Of a stretch of 58,384 nt of DNA, positions 45,029 through 51,895 are shown piece after piece (position 1 is the first letter of the stretch; each line of letters starts with the position of its first letter). The stretch is from positions 1 through 58,384 of the forward strand of contig JAPLRL010000084.1 in assembly GCA_026399205.1 (NCBI GenBank). Direction: 5' to 3'. A program made the translations under genes and the position numbers. The stretch is from Gammaproteobacteria bacterium (GTDB taxonomy: Bacteria; Pseudomonadota; Gammaproteobacteria; Legionellales; Legionellaceae). Below the pieces are notes generated by a model. That model saw only the letters and a program-made list of their open reading frames with translations. It searched no databases and was not told the DNA's origin.

Positions 45029-47020
45029 ATGTTAAATCCAGAGCAGAAAGAGGCAGTAAAATATTTAGATGGACCTTTACTTGTTTTGGCAGGCGCAGGC
45101 AGTGGTAAGACGCGGGTCATCACTGAGAAAATTGTTTATTTGATTGAGCAATGTGATTATCGTCCCGCACACATTTGTGCAGTGACGTTTACCAATAAAG
45201 CGGCAACAGAAATGCGTGAGCGGGTGTCTGCTCGATTGGCGTTAGAAAAGCGCCGCGGTTTAAAAGTGATGACCTTTCATACACTGGGGCTACGTATTTT
45301 AAAAAGCCATGCGCAGTTGGTTGGGCGGCGTAAAGGATTTTCTATTTTTGATGCAGATGATTGTTTACAGATTTTGGCAGGGTTAGTTAGCGCAAGCCAA
45401 GCGCGTGATCGGGCGTTTTTACAAGACATTCAGCAAAAAATTTCTATGTGGAAAAACACCTTACTGAGCCCTGATGCAGTGAAGAAGCAAGTGGCAGCCG
45501 AAGGTGAATTTGGCGTGATTTATACGGGTTACCAACATGCATTACAGGCCTATAATGCAGTGGATTTTGATGATTTAATTTGCTTGCCTGTTTGGCTGTT
45601 TAAACAAGAGCCCAGCGTATTGGCCGCGTGGCAGAATAAAATTCGTTATTTATTAGTGGATGAATATCAAGACTCAAACGATGCGCAATATGAACTGGTG
45701 AAATCCTTGATGAATGAGCGAGGGGCTTTCACTGTGGTGGGTGATAATTTTCAATCTATTTATGCATGGCGGGGTGCTAAACCCGAAAACCTCAAACAAT
45801 TACAGCACGATTTTCCAACCTTAAAGCTTATTAAATTAGAGCAAAATTATCGTTCGACACGCACAATTTTAGCGGTTGCAAACGCGTTAATGACCGATCA
45901 GACCGATGCGTTCTCTAAAATGCTGTGGAGTGATTTAGGCGTGGGTGAGTCTGTGCGAGTGATCAGTTGCCAAGATGAACAAGATGAAGCGGATCAGGTG
46001 GTGGCTGATCTTATGAGCCACCGCCTACGCTTCGGTCGACGCTTTGGAGAATATGCTATTTTGTATCGCGGAAATCATCAAGCCAGGCTCATTGAAAAAG
46101 TGCTGCGGCATTACGGTGTTGCTTATCGTTTGAGTGGCGGTCAGTCTTGGTTCGGGCGTGTTGAAGTGAAAGATATGATTGCTTATTTAAGGTTACTGGG
46201 ATCACCTGAAAATGATGCTGCTTTTTTAAGGGCGGTGTTGACCCCTAAAAAAGGAATTGGTGAGGCGAGTCTAGAAAAGCTATCTATTTATGCGGGGGAA
46301 CGCGGGGCTTCTTTGTATGACTGCGCCGATCATTTAGCGTTGACCACGCTGATTGGAGAAAAACCAAGACAACTTTTGAATACGTTTAAGTCTTGGATAG
46401 AAGAAAAAAAAGCCGGATTAAGAGCAGGAAATATCGCGTTGGTCCTCAAGGAAATTGTAGATGAAAGTGGTTATGAAGCCTATGTGTATGAACAAACCGA
46501 TTCGCCACAACAAGCGCAAAGAAAAATGGAGTCAGTTCAGGATTTAATGGCGTGGATAGAAAAACAATGGTTAGCGCAGTCTGAGTCTGACTTAAGTGCG
46601 GTTTTAAATAAATTGATGTTGATTGATTTGCTAGACAGGCAACATGAGCAAGCAGAAGATGAAGTGAATTTACTGACCCTGCACGCAGCAAAGGGATTAG
46701 AGTTTCCATATGTGTATTTGATTGGCATGGAAGAAGAGTTGTTACCTCATCATGCCTGTTTAGAGGGGGTGTTTTTAGATGAAGAGCGCCGTCTTTTTTA
46801 TGTGGGGATGACCCGCGCTCAGCGTGAATTGAGTTTGTCCTATGCAAGACACAGAAAGCGTGCCGGAGCGTTACAAGCAACAACACCCAGTCGTTTTTTA
46901 GATGCATTACCTGAGGAACATTTGGTGTATTTAGGAATTGGGGAGCAAGCACGCGATCCGGTCGAGTCACAAGCGTTGGCTTCGTCGCACTTACAGGGGA
47001 TGATGGCGTTGTTGAAGTAG
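45029..47020 (+). CDS. rep: ATP-dependent DNA helicase Rep (superfamily 1)
   Basis: The 663-residue UvrD/Rep helicase begins LNPEQKEAVKYLDGPLLVLAGAGSGKTRVIT (Q motif and Walker A). It has AVTFTNKAATEM (Ia), LLVDEYQDSN (II), VVGDNFQSIYAWRGA (III), LEQNYRST (IV) and LLTLHAAKGLEFPYVYL with FYVGMTRAQREL (V-VI). The length is close to E. coli Rep (673) rather than UvrD (720). It helps replication forks pass protein blocks. Confidence 0.93.
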   Translation: MLNPEQKEAVKYLDGPLLVLAGAGSGKTRVITEKIVYLIEQCDYRPAHICAVTFTNKAATEMRERVSARLALEKRRGLKVMTFHTLGLRILKSHAQLVGRRKGFSIFDADDCLQILAGLVSASQARDRAFLQDIQQKISMWKNTLLSPDAVKKQVAAEGEFGVIYTGYQHALQAYNAVDFDDLICLPVWLFKQEPSVLAAWQNKIRYLLVDEYQDSNDAQYELVKSLMNERGAFTVVGDNFQSIYAWRGAKPENLKQLQHDFPTLKLIKLEQNYRSTRTILAVANALMTDQTDAFSKMLWSDLGVGESVRVISCQDEQDEADQVVADLMSHRLRFGRRFGEYAILYRGNHQARLIEKVLRHYGVAYRLSGGQSWFGRVEVKDMIAYLRLLGSPENDAAFLRAVLTPKKGIGEASLEKLSIYAGERGASLYDCADHLALTTLIGEKPRQLLNTFKSWIEEKKAGLRAGNIALVLKEIVDESGYEAYVYEQTDSPQQAQRKMESVQDLMAWIEKQWLAQSESDLSAVLNKLMLIDLLDRQHEQAEDEVNLLTLHAAKGLEFPYVYLIGMEEELLPHHACLEGVFLDEERRLFYVGMTRAQRELSLSYARHRKRAGALQATTPSRFLDALPEEHLVYLGIGEQARDPVESQALASSHLQGMMALLK

Positions 47021-47031
47021 CTGCGTGGATT

Positions 47032-47068
47032 GGTGGATTACGGGCCTGGCGGCCCTAATCCACCCTAC
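47032..47068 (-). repeat. REP element A (RAYT-associated)
   Basis: The complement reads GTAGGGTGGATTAGGGCCGC then CAGGCCCGTAATCCACC. The 37-base hairpin carries a GTAG head. It is inverted relative to copies B, C and D. Confidence 0.9.
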
Positions 47069-47082
47069 CCTGCATGATATGA

Positions 47083-47119
47083 GTAGGGTGGATTAGGGCC
47101 GCCAGGCCCGTAATCCACC
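47083..47119 (+). repeat. REP element B (RAYT-associated)
   Basis: GTAGGGTGGATTAGGGCCGC then CAGGCCCGTAATCCACC. With copy A it forms an inverted pair 14 bases apart. Like copy C it is followed by AAATGCA. Confidence 0.9.
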
Positions 47120-47155
47120 AAATGCAAATATAGAAGAAAGTATAAGAAGAGAATC

Positions 47156-47192
47156 GTAGGGTGGATTAGGGCCGTCAGGCCCGTAATCCACC
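47156..47192 (+). repeat. REP element C (RAYT-associated)
   Basis: Same as B except GCCGTC for GCCGCC in the loop. It ends 20 bases before the transposase ATG. Confidence 0.9.
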
Positions 47193-47211
47193 AAATGCAG
47201 AAGGACAGAAC

Positions 47212-47733
47212 ATGAGTCAATATAAACGACATTACGAAGCAGGCGCACATTATTTTTTTACATTAGCAACCTACCAACGGCGTCCAATTTTTATTGATAA
47301 CGAACGTGTAGAAAGCCTGAGAGCAGCAATCAGAAAAGTTAAAAAATCATATCCATTTTTCCTGGAAGCCATGGTGGTTTTACCTGACCATTTACATTGT
47401 CTTTGGAGACTGCCAGAAAATGATGTGGATTTTTCAGTGCGCTGGCGTTTGATTAAACGCTATTTTTCAATGGGGATGAGTACGTCTATAAATGACAGGA
47501 TGGAGAAAGAGGTATGGCAGCGTCGGTTTTGGGAACATTGTATTCGTAATGAATATGATTGGCAGCGGCATATGGATTATATTCATTACAATCCAGTTAA
47601 GCATGGATTGGCTTTATCACCTGCGGATTGGCCTCATAGTTCATTTAATCATTATGTCGAGAAAGGGTTTTACGAAAAGAATTGGGGTAAAGTTGAGTCG
47701 GTTACATTAGTTGGGATGGGGGTGGGGGAGTAA
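47212..47733 (+). CDS. REP-associated tyrosine transposase (RAYT)
   Basis: This 173-residue Y1-type transposase has the HuH motif LPDHLHCLWRLP (His60, His62) and the helix YIHYNPVKHG bearing the catalytic tyrosine (Tyr123 or Tyr126). The opening RHYEAGAHYFFTLATYQRRPIF and the WQRRFWEHCIRNEYDW block are standard for RAYTs. Such enzymes cut single-stranded REP DNA next to a GTAG tetranucleotide. It is flanked by three REPs upstream and one downstream, a complete REPtron. The reading frame is intact. Confidence 0.92.
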   Translation: MSQYKRHYEAGAHYFFTLATYQRRPIFIDNERVESLRAAIRKVKKSYPFFLEAMVVLPDHLHCLWRLPENDVDFSVRWRLIKRYFSMGMSTSINDRMEKEVWQRRFWEHCIRNEYDWQRHMDYIHYNPVKHGLALSPADWPHSSFNHYVEKGFYEKNWGKVESVTLVGMGVGE

Positions 47734-47740
47734 GTGAAGC

Positions 47741-47773
47741 GGTGGATTAGGGCCGCCAGGCCCGTAATCCACC
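47741..47773 (+). repeat. REP element D (RAYT-associated)
   Basis: GGTGGATTAGGGCCGCCAGG then CCCGTAATCCACC, same orientation as B and C, but the GTAG head is replaced by AAGC. It may therefore be a non-cleavable end. Confidence 0.88.
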
Positions 47774-47778
47774 AGCAG

Positions 47779-49959
47779 TTAACCCACCTTTTGGCTCAGA
47801 TAATCCCGATCCGTAAACATCAGCGCCTGATGCGCCTTTTCCAACTTACGCCGCGTATAAGTCGGCTCTAATTTCGTTTCCCAAAAAAGATGTCGAGAGG
47901 CGTCAATGATCGTCGATTCTTTTGAGTCTGTCTTAAGGACCTCAGCGTAGCGGTTTCTGTCTTTACGCACATCTGAGATGACCGTGCGTTTTGCTCTAGC
48001 CAAATCCGGATTGATCACAGGCAGTGGGTCAGCGTATAAACGGCAAACAAGTGGACGGGTCATCAAGCCATTGTCGTAATCTTGAGTTAACGGATTAAAC
48101 TCAATGGCTTGACAATCTACCTGTAGCGGTTCAGGCAGAGCACGCTTCAGATTGAGCTGACGAGTACAAGCCTCGGTAAAAGCGGATCGCCAGGTATGCT
48201 CTTCAGTTTTAGCCAAGTTATACCAATCCCACATCACCGCGAAAATAACAATAGGCGCAAAGACGAGCTTGATAAATAACCGTGGCAGATTAAGCGCGTG
48301 CTCGTGTCCGCTGCCGGGCTCGCTATGGTTTTCTAGTAATTTAGAAATAGACGCAGTTCCATGATGATGGTCATCGAAAAATAAACGATGGCTGTCTTCA
48401 ATCCCTTCTTGGACGGTCCCGAATGCGGCAGACACAAATGGGTCAAGGCCTTTGATTTGATCGCCCGTGACCCCAATGGTAATAATGTGGGCAATAAATA
48501 ACAGCAGATCCAGCGGAAGCAATAAGATCTTAAGCAGAATGCGAAAGGGGTTCGATTTTAAAGCAGCGCCGTCATGTTTAGGATCAATGGGGCCCCAACT
48601 GTCATAGTATGCTTTCCAGGTCTCTTGAAAAAAGGTCTCAATGCGTTTTGCTCTGAACTCAAACCACGTGCATAGTGAGTTGAACAGGTTAATCGAGAGT
48701 GTTGACAGGGTCAGAAAAGCGGTGCCGGTCAAGAGCCAGTCTTCTTCGATGAGAAACGCCAGATTTTGGCCAATACTCCACCAGGTCCCCATGGTACAAA
48801 TCGTGAAGGCAACAACGAGCCCGAAGAGGATGATGGCAGCCACTGCGCGCCAGATGATCTTAAGCACAGAACGGTTTTTCCAATCCCTCTTTAAATCGGC
48901 CCAATACGTGCTTACAAATTTTTGTGCGAATCGATTATTGATCATAGACACAACAGAGTAATAAGTGATCAGCGCATAAGCGGCACCTGCAGCGGCAGCC
49001 AAGGTCATAATCAACATCGGCATGGCTGTAAACGGAATGATTTCAAAAAAAGGAATGGAAATGAAGGCATCAAATAATAAAAAGGCAGTGCCCACAAACA
49101 TAAATCCGCCGGCCATGAGACTAAAGACTTTAGCCGCAGTAAATAAACCATAACGTCGATAGTAAGTGGCCTTGACAGTGTTTGAGCCCTTCATTTTTTC
49201 TCGAGCCCAATTAATGAATTCAGCCTTGGCTTTTTCGGCCCCTTGTAGTTTTTGGGTGTCTCTTTTGCGGGCGCTAGCATCGATTTTTAGCAGTTCTTCT
49301 GATAAATCTAATTCAAAACGCAGCATTTTTTTCTGGAGTAATTTTTGATATTTCAGGGCTTCTTTCGGGAGATCCCAGTGATGCTTTAGCTCATCAATCA
49401 TCTTGAGGCGATAAACCATTTGGATGTAGTCCGTGACGAGAGCCGGTACGCCTTTTTCTTCTTGAAGTTGTGTGAGTTTGACCGTTTGCAGCTTTTCCAG
49501 CTCGGTGAGTTTCGAGATAAAGGTTTGATAGTCGAGGAGTCTGGTTTCTGCTGCAGTGCCTTTGGGGGCTGCAGGTAGCTTCTCCGTTCTTTCTTCATGT
49601 TCGTGATCATGACCATGGCATGCATGCTTTGCTTCTGTCCCCTCATCTTCTTTCTCTTCTTCTGTCAGGGGCCGAATATGTTCAAACAAAAACTCGCGAA
49701 AAAGCTGTTTTTTTAACCCAGACGGGGTGAACAAAGAAAGCACTGCACCTTTTAAGTTTTGCCAATAAATTTCACCTTCATAAGCAACCGCCAACACAAA
49801 CGAAGCGGCGGCGAGTCCAAAAATAGGCCAGAGAAGAAACATTCCACTGAAACTGAGCAGCCCTAAGGTGATGCTTGCCCCAATGGTTAAGACAGAGAGC
49901 AACAGAATGAGTAAAAGTTTTGGTATTTTTTTTAGTAATTTGCGTAGTGTTTGCATCAT
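47779..49959 (-). CDS. Fur-controlled multi-pass membrane protein with His-rich loops
   Basis: The 726-residue protein is not one I can assign by sequence alone. About eight hydrophobic segments are seen (roughly 14-35, 38-60, 275-300, 306-332, 367-390, 405-428, 474-497, 562-580). Between the second and third is a ~200-residue helical, charged region with HACHGHDHEHEE (His 112, 115, 117, 119, 121). A second His group lies at 531-554 (DHHHG...HSEPGSGHEH). These suggest metal binding. A Fur-like box covers its -35 element. Legionella MavN/IroT is a Fur-regulated multi-pass iron effector of similar size, so a related role is suggested by analogy only. The C-terminus is soluble. Confidence 0.7.
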   Translation of the reverse strand: MMQTLRKLLKKIPKLLLILLLSVLTIGASITLGLLSFSGMFLLWPIFGLAAASFVLAVAYEGEIYWQNLKGAVLSLFTPSGLKKQLFREFLFEHIRPLTEEEKEDEGTEAKHACHGHDHEHEERTEKLPAAPKGTAAETRLLDYQTFISKLTELEKLQTVKLTQLQEEKGVPALVTDYIQMVYRLKMIDELKHHWDLPKEALKYQKLLQKKMLRFELDLSEELLKIDASARKRDTQKLQGAEKAKAEFINWAREKMKGSNTVKATYYRRYGLFTAAKVFSLMAGGFMFVGTAFLLFDAFISIPFFEIIPFTAMPMLIMTLAAAAGAAYALITYYSVVSMINNRFAQKFVSTYWADLKRDWKNRSVLKIIWRAVAAIILFGLVVAFTICTMGTWWSIGQNLAFLIEEDWLLTGTAFLTLSTLSINLFNSLCTWFEFRAKRIETFFQETWKAYYDSWGPIDPKHDGAALKSNPFRILLKILLLPLDLLLFIAHIITIGVTGDQIKGLDPFVSAAFGTVQEGIEDSHRLFFDDHHHGTASISKLLENHSEPGSGHEHALNLPRLFIKLVFAPIVIFAVMWDWYNLAKTEEHTWRSAFTEACTRQLNLKRALPEPLQVDCQAIEFNPLTQDYDNGLMTRPLVCRLYADPLPVINPDLARAKRTVISDVRKDRNRYAEVLKTDSKESTIIDASRHLFWETKLEPTYTRRKLEKAHQALMFTDRDYLSQKVG

Positions 49960-49995
49960 GATAGTTTTTAATTAAGTCAGCTTAAGAAACAGGCA

Positions 49996-50028
49996 TCATA
50001 GCGTAATTGAAAATGATTATCAATTAGA
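49996..50028 (-). promoter_or_regulatory. promoter overlapped by a Fur-like box
   Basis: On the minus strand TTGATA (50024-50019) and TATGAT (50001-49996) are exactly 17 bases apart. GAAAATGATTATCAATTAG (plus strand 50010-50028) matches the Fur consensus at about 13 of 19 positions and covers the -35. The gene starts 37 bases beyond the -10. Confidence 0.7.
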
Positions 50029-50051
50029 AAAGCTGTCATTTCGACGAGAGT

Positions 50052-50122
50052 ACGTCATCCCGAGCGCAGCGAGGGATCTCCACCAGGTAGCAGGAGATCC
50101 CTCGCTGCGCTCGGGATGACGT
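50052..50122. repeat. GTCATCCC palindromic repeat, full copy
   Basis: Arms identical to the 44850 copy, again about 25-30 bases from a Fur-like box. It ends four bases before the stop codon of the XRE gene and may serve as its 3' hairpin. Confidence 0.9.
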
Positions 50123-50125
50123 GTT

Positions 50126-50551
50126 TTAGATTGAAAACGCAAGATCCACAATCCGCTTTAAATGTGCCTCATCCCCTGGTAACTGACTAATTTCATGAAT
50201 CAAGTTAATCAGCGCATCGGGGTGAGTCGTTTGCATGGAGCTCGTCAGTACATAATGTAATAACGTTTTACTGATGATGATGTCATGCGGTGATGATTGC
50301 TTAGGGCCATCGCCAAATAGCAACCAGCCGGCATTCACCTGAAGTGCCTGCGCTAATTTGAGAAGCGCACGCGGTTCAGGGATCGTCTTTCCTTCCAGGT
50401 ATTTTCGACAAATTTGTCTAGAATATCCGGTTATTTTTGTAAGATCCTGGATGCACACACCGGATTTAGAGCGATTGGAATGCAGCCCAGCCGTAAGCAT
50501 GGCTTCGCGTAGACGCTCGGGAAACCCAGTGATCACCTGATTTTCTGACAT
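50126..50551 (-). CDS. XRE-type helix-turn-helix regulator
   Basis: The 141-residue protein has a Cro/CI-like helix-turn-helix (IQDLTKITGYSRQICRKYLEGKTIPEPRALLKLAQALQV, about 33-72) followed by WLLFGDGP, a phrase common in phage-type and Legionella short regulators. The C-terminal half is an uncharacterised helical part with no peptidase motif. A palindrome in front of the gene (50565-50583) is a candidate autoregulatory operator. Confidence 0.85.
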   Translation of the reverse strand: MSENQVITGFPERLREAMLTAGLHSNRSKSGVCIQDLTKITGYSRQICRKYLEGKTIPEPRALLKLAQALQVNAGWLLFGDGPKQSSPHDIIISKTLLHYVLTSSMQTTHPDALINLIHEISQLPGDEAHLKRIVDLAFSI

Positions 50552-50564
50552 TATTGTGCGACTT

Positions 50565-50583
50565 ATGATTAAAATATAATCAT
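50565..50583. promoter_or_regulatory. palindromic operator candidate of the XRE gene
   Basis: ATGATTA-AAATA-TAATCAT: perfect 7-base arms, 14 bases upstream of the ATG and over the probable -10 region. Confidence 0.5.
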
Positions 50584-50649
50584 TAGTCTACCAAAAAGAA
50601 CACACACAAGCAAACGGTAATTTAAACTTTACAATGCGTTAACTTATAG

Positions 50650-50677
50650 TTGACATTATTTTTACAGTTGTTAATAT
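50650..50677 (+). promoter_or_regulatory. plus-strand promoter-like site with no gene after it
   Basis: TTGACA (50650-50655) and TAATAT (50672-50677), spacing 16. The next 120 bases hold no open frame and then run antisense into pssA. The stretch has several GGA trinucleotides (TTGGAGC, ATGGAAG, AAGGAAGGAC, GTGGATT). Confidence 0.4.
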
Positions 50678-50799
50678 ATTGGCGAGCGCTTGGAGCGGTC
50701 AAGTCAACAGTCCAACACATGGAAGAAAAGGAAGGACGTTTCGTCTATCAGTGGTCTGTATGTGGTAGACAACCTCGCAATCATTAGGGCTTAAGTGGA

Positions 50800-51564
50800 T
50801 TACTCCGTTGGGCCCTGTCTCGATTTAGGTGATTTTGGTTTTTTTCTGATTTTTCCCATGCGGTGTAGTTGCATTAACGTTTGTGTCGGGCCTGAGCATG
50901 CATAAACAAGAAAGCTGACTAACAACACCACCGACGGATTCGAGGCAATGGCTACAAATAAAATCACGATGAATAATAAATAAAGAAAAGGAATCTTCCC
51001 CTTAAAATCCAGGTGCTTAAAACTATAGTAACGGATGTTGCTGACCATTAACACACTATTGATTAACATGAGTAACGCACAAATCAGCGTGATGATGAGG
51101 TGGGAAGGAAGCTCATGAAAGGTCCAGGTGAATGAAGCGATGATGGCCGCAGCCGCGGGTGAGGCAAGTCCTTGAAAATGGTTTTTGTCAATCATCTCCA
51201 CTTGGGTGTTAAAGCGTGCAAGCCTTAACGCCACGCACGCCGTATAAATAAACGCGATCAGCCAACCAATTTTCCCCAGTTGTTGTAAATACGCATGGTA
51301 AGCTAATAAAGAAGGCGCAAGACCAAACGTGACCATGTCTGAAAGGCTATCATATTCTGCACCAAACGAGGTTTGGGTTTGCGTTAATCGCGCCACTCGC
51401 CCATCAAGGATGTCTGCGAGCATGCCGCTATAAATCGCAATGGCGGCTGAGTCATACAGGCCATTCATAGAAGCAACAATTGAATAAAAAGCGCAGAAGA
51501 GACTGGCTGTGGTGAAAAGGTTAGGGAGTAAATAAATTCCTGGACGTCGGTCTTTATGATGCAC
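50800..51564 (-). CDS. pssA: CDP-diacylglycerol-serine O-phosphatidyltransferase
   Basis: The 254-residue inner-membrane enzyme makes phosphatidylserine. The CDP-alcohol motif DGRVARLTQTQTSFGAEYDSL ending in SD is complete (DGxxAR...G...D...D). It starts RRPGIYLLPNLFTTASLFCAF, has about six membrane helices and a basic tail. Translation starts with GTG at 51564. It is the Bacillus-type integral enzyme (type II), not the enteric peripheral one. Confidence 0.94.
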   Translation of the reverse strand: MHHKDRRPGIYLLPNLFTTASLFCAFYSIVASMNGLYDSAAIAIYSGMLADILDGRVARLTQTQTSFGAEYDSLSDMVTFGLAPSLLAYHAYLQQLGKIGWLIAFIYTACVALRLARFNTQVEMIDKNHFQGLASPAAAAIIASFTWTFHELPSHLIITLICALLMLINSVLMVSNIRYYSFKHLDFKGKIPFLYLLFIVILFVAIASNPSVVLLVSFLVYACSGPTQTLMQLHRMGKIRKKPKSPKSRQGPTE

Positions 51565-51608
51565 AATGCGCTCTTTTAGTCATAATAAATCAGAAAGGGT
51601 AACTCCCC

Positions 51609-51696
51609 ACGTCATCCTGAGCGCCAGCGAAGGATCTCCTGCTAATTAGCACATTGCTAGCTAGGGGGGATCCTTCGCTGGCGCTCAGGATGACGT
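51609..51696. repeat. GTCATCCTGAGC palindromic repeat, long variant
   Basis: ACGTCATCCTGAGCGCCAGC... pairs with ...GCTGGCGCTCAGGATGACGT around a TAATTAGCACATTGCTAGCT centre. Outside it GGTAACTCCCC and CTGGGTAGTTACC give a second symmetry. It is a sister of the GTCATCCC family with a longer loop. Confidence 0.85.
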
Positions 51697-51766
51697 GTAC
51701 CTGGGTAGTTACCAGAAAGGGGTGTATTGTAGCAGAATTTATCTATTGGTGCACTTGGCTGAAAAA

Positions 51767-51830
51767 GACTGTGGCGGCAGACTGTGGCGGCAAGACTGTG
51801 GCGGCAATTGTGGCGGCAATTGTGGCGGCA
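51767..51830 (+). repeat. five tandem GTGGCGGCA units upstream of a promoter
   Basis: GACTGTGGCGGCA occurs three times (51767, 51780, 51794), followed by two ATTGTGGCGGCA units to 51830. The array abuts the -35 hexamer at 51833. Copy-number change would alter the sequence just upstream of the promoter. Confidence 0.85.
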
Positions 51831-51832
51831 AT

Positions 51833-51861
51833 TTGACCTCAGTGATTTTAAATGGTACAAT
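51833..51861 (+). promoter_or_regulatory. promoter of the giant membrane protein
   Basis: TTGACC (51833-51838) and TACAAT (51856-51861), spacing 17. RNA would start near 51868, one base before an in-frame ATG (51869), so the ATG at 51896 is the more plausible start. Confidence 0.65.
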
Positions 51862-51895
51862 CTATCATATGTTTGATACAGAATGGATTGAACTG

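Noticed and set aside
46446-46970. 174-codon minus-strand frame inside rep
   Set aside because: It is antisense to conserved helicase motifs and has no features of its own.
51767-51830. Repeat array read as part of a longer coding frame from 51695
   Set aside because: The frame would encode repeated CGGN across a repeat and a good promoter lies downstream of it, so it is treated as upstream non-coding sequence.
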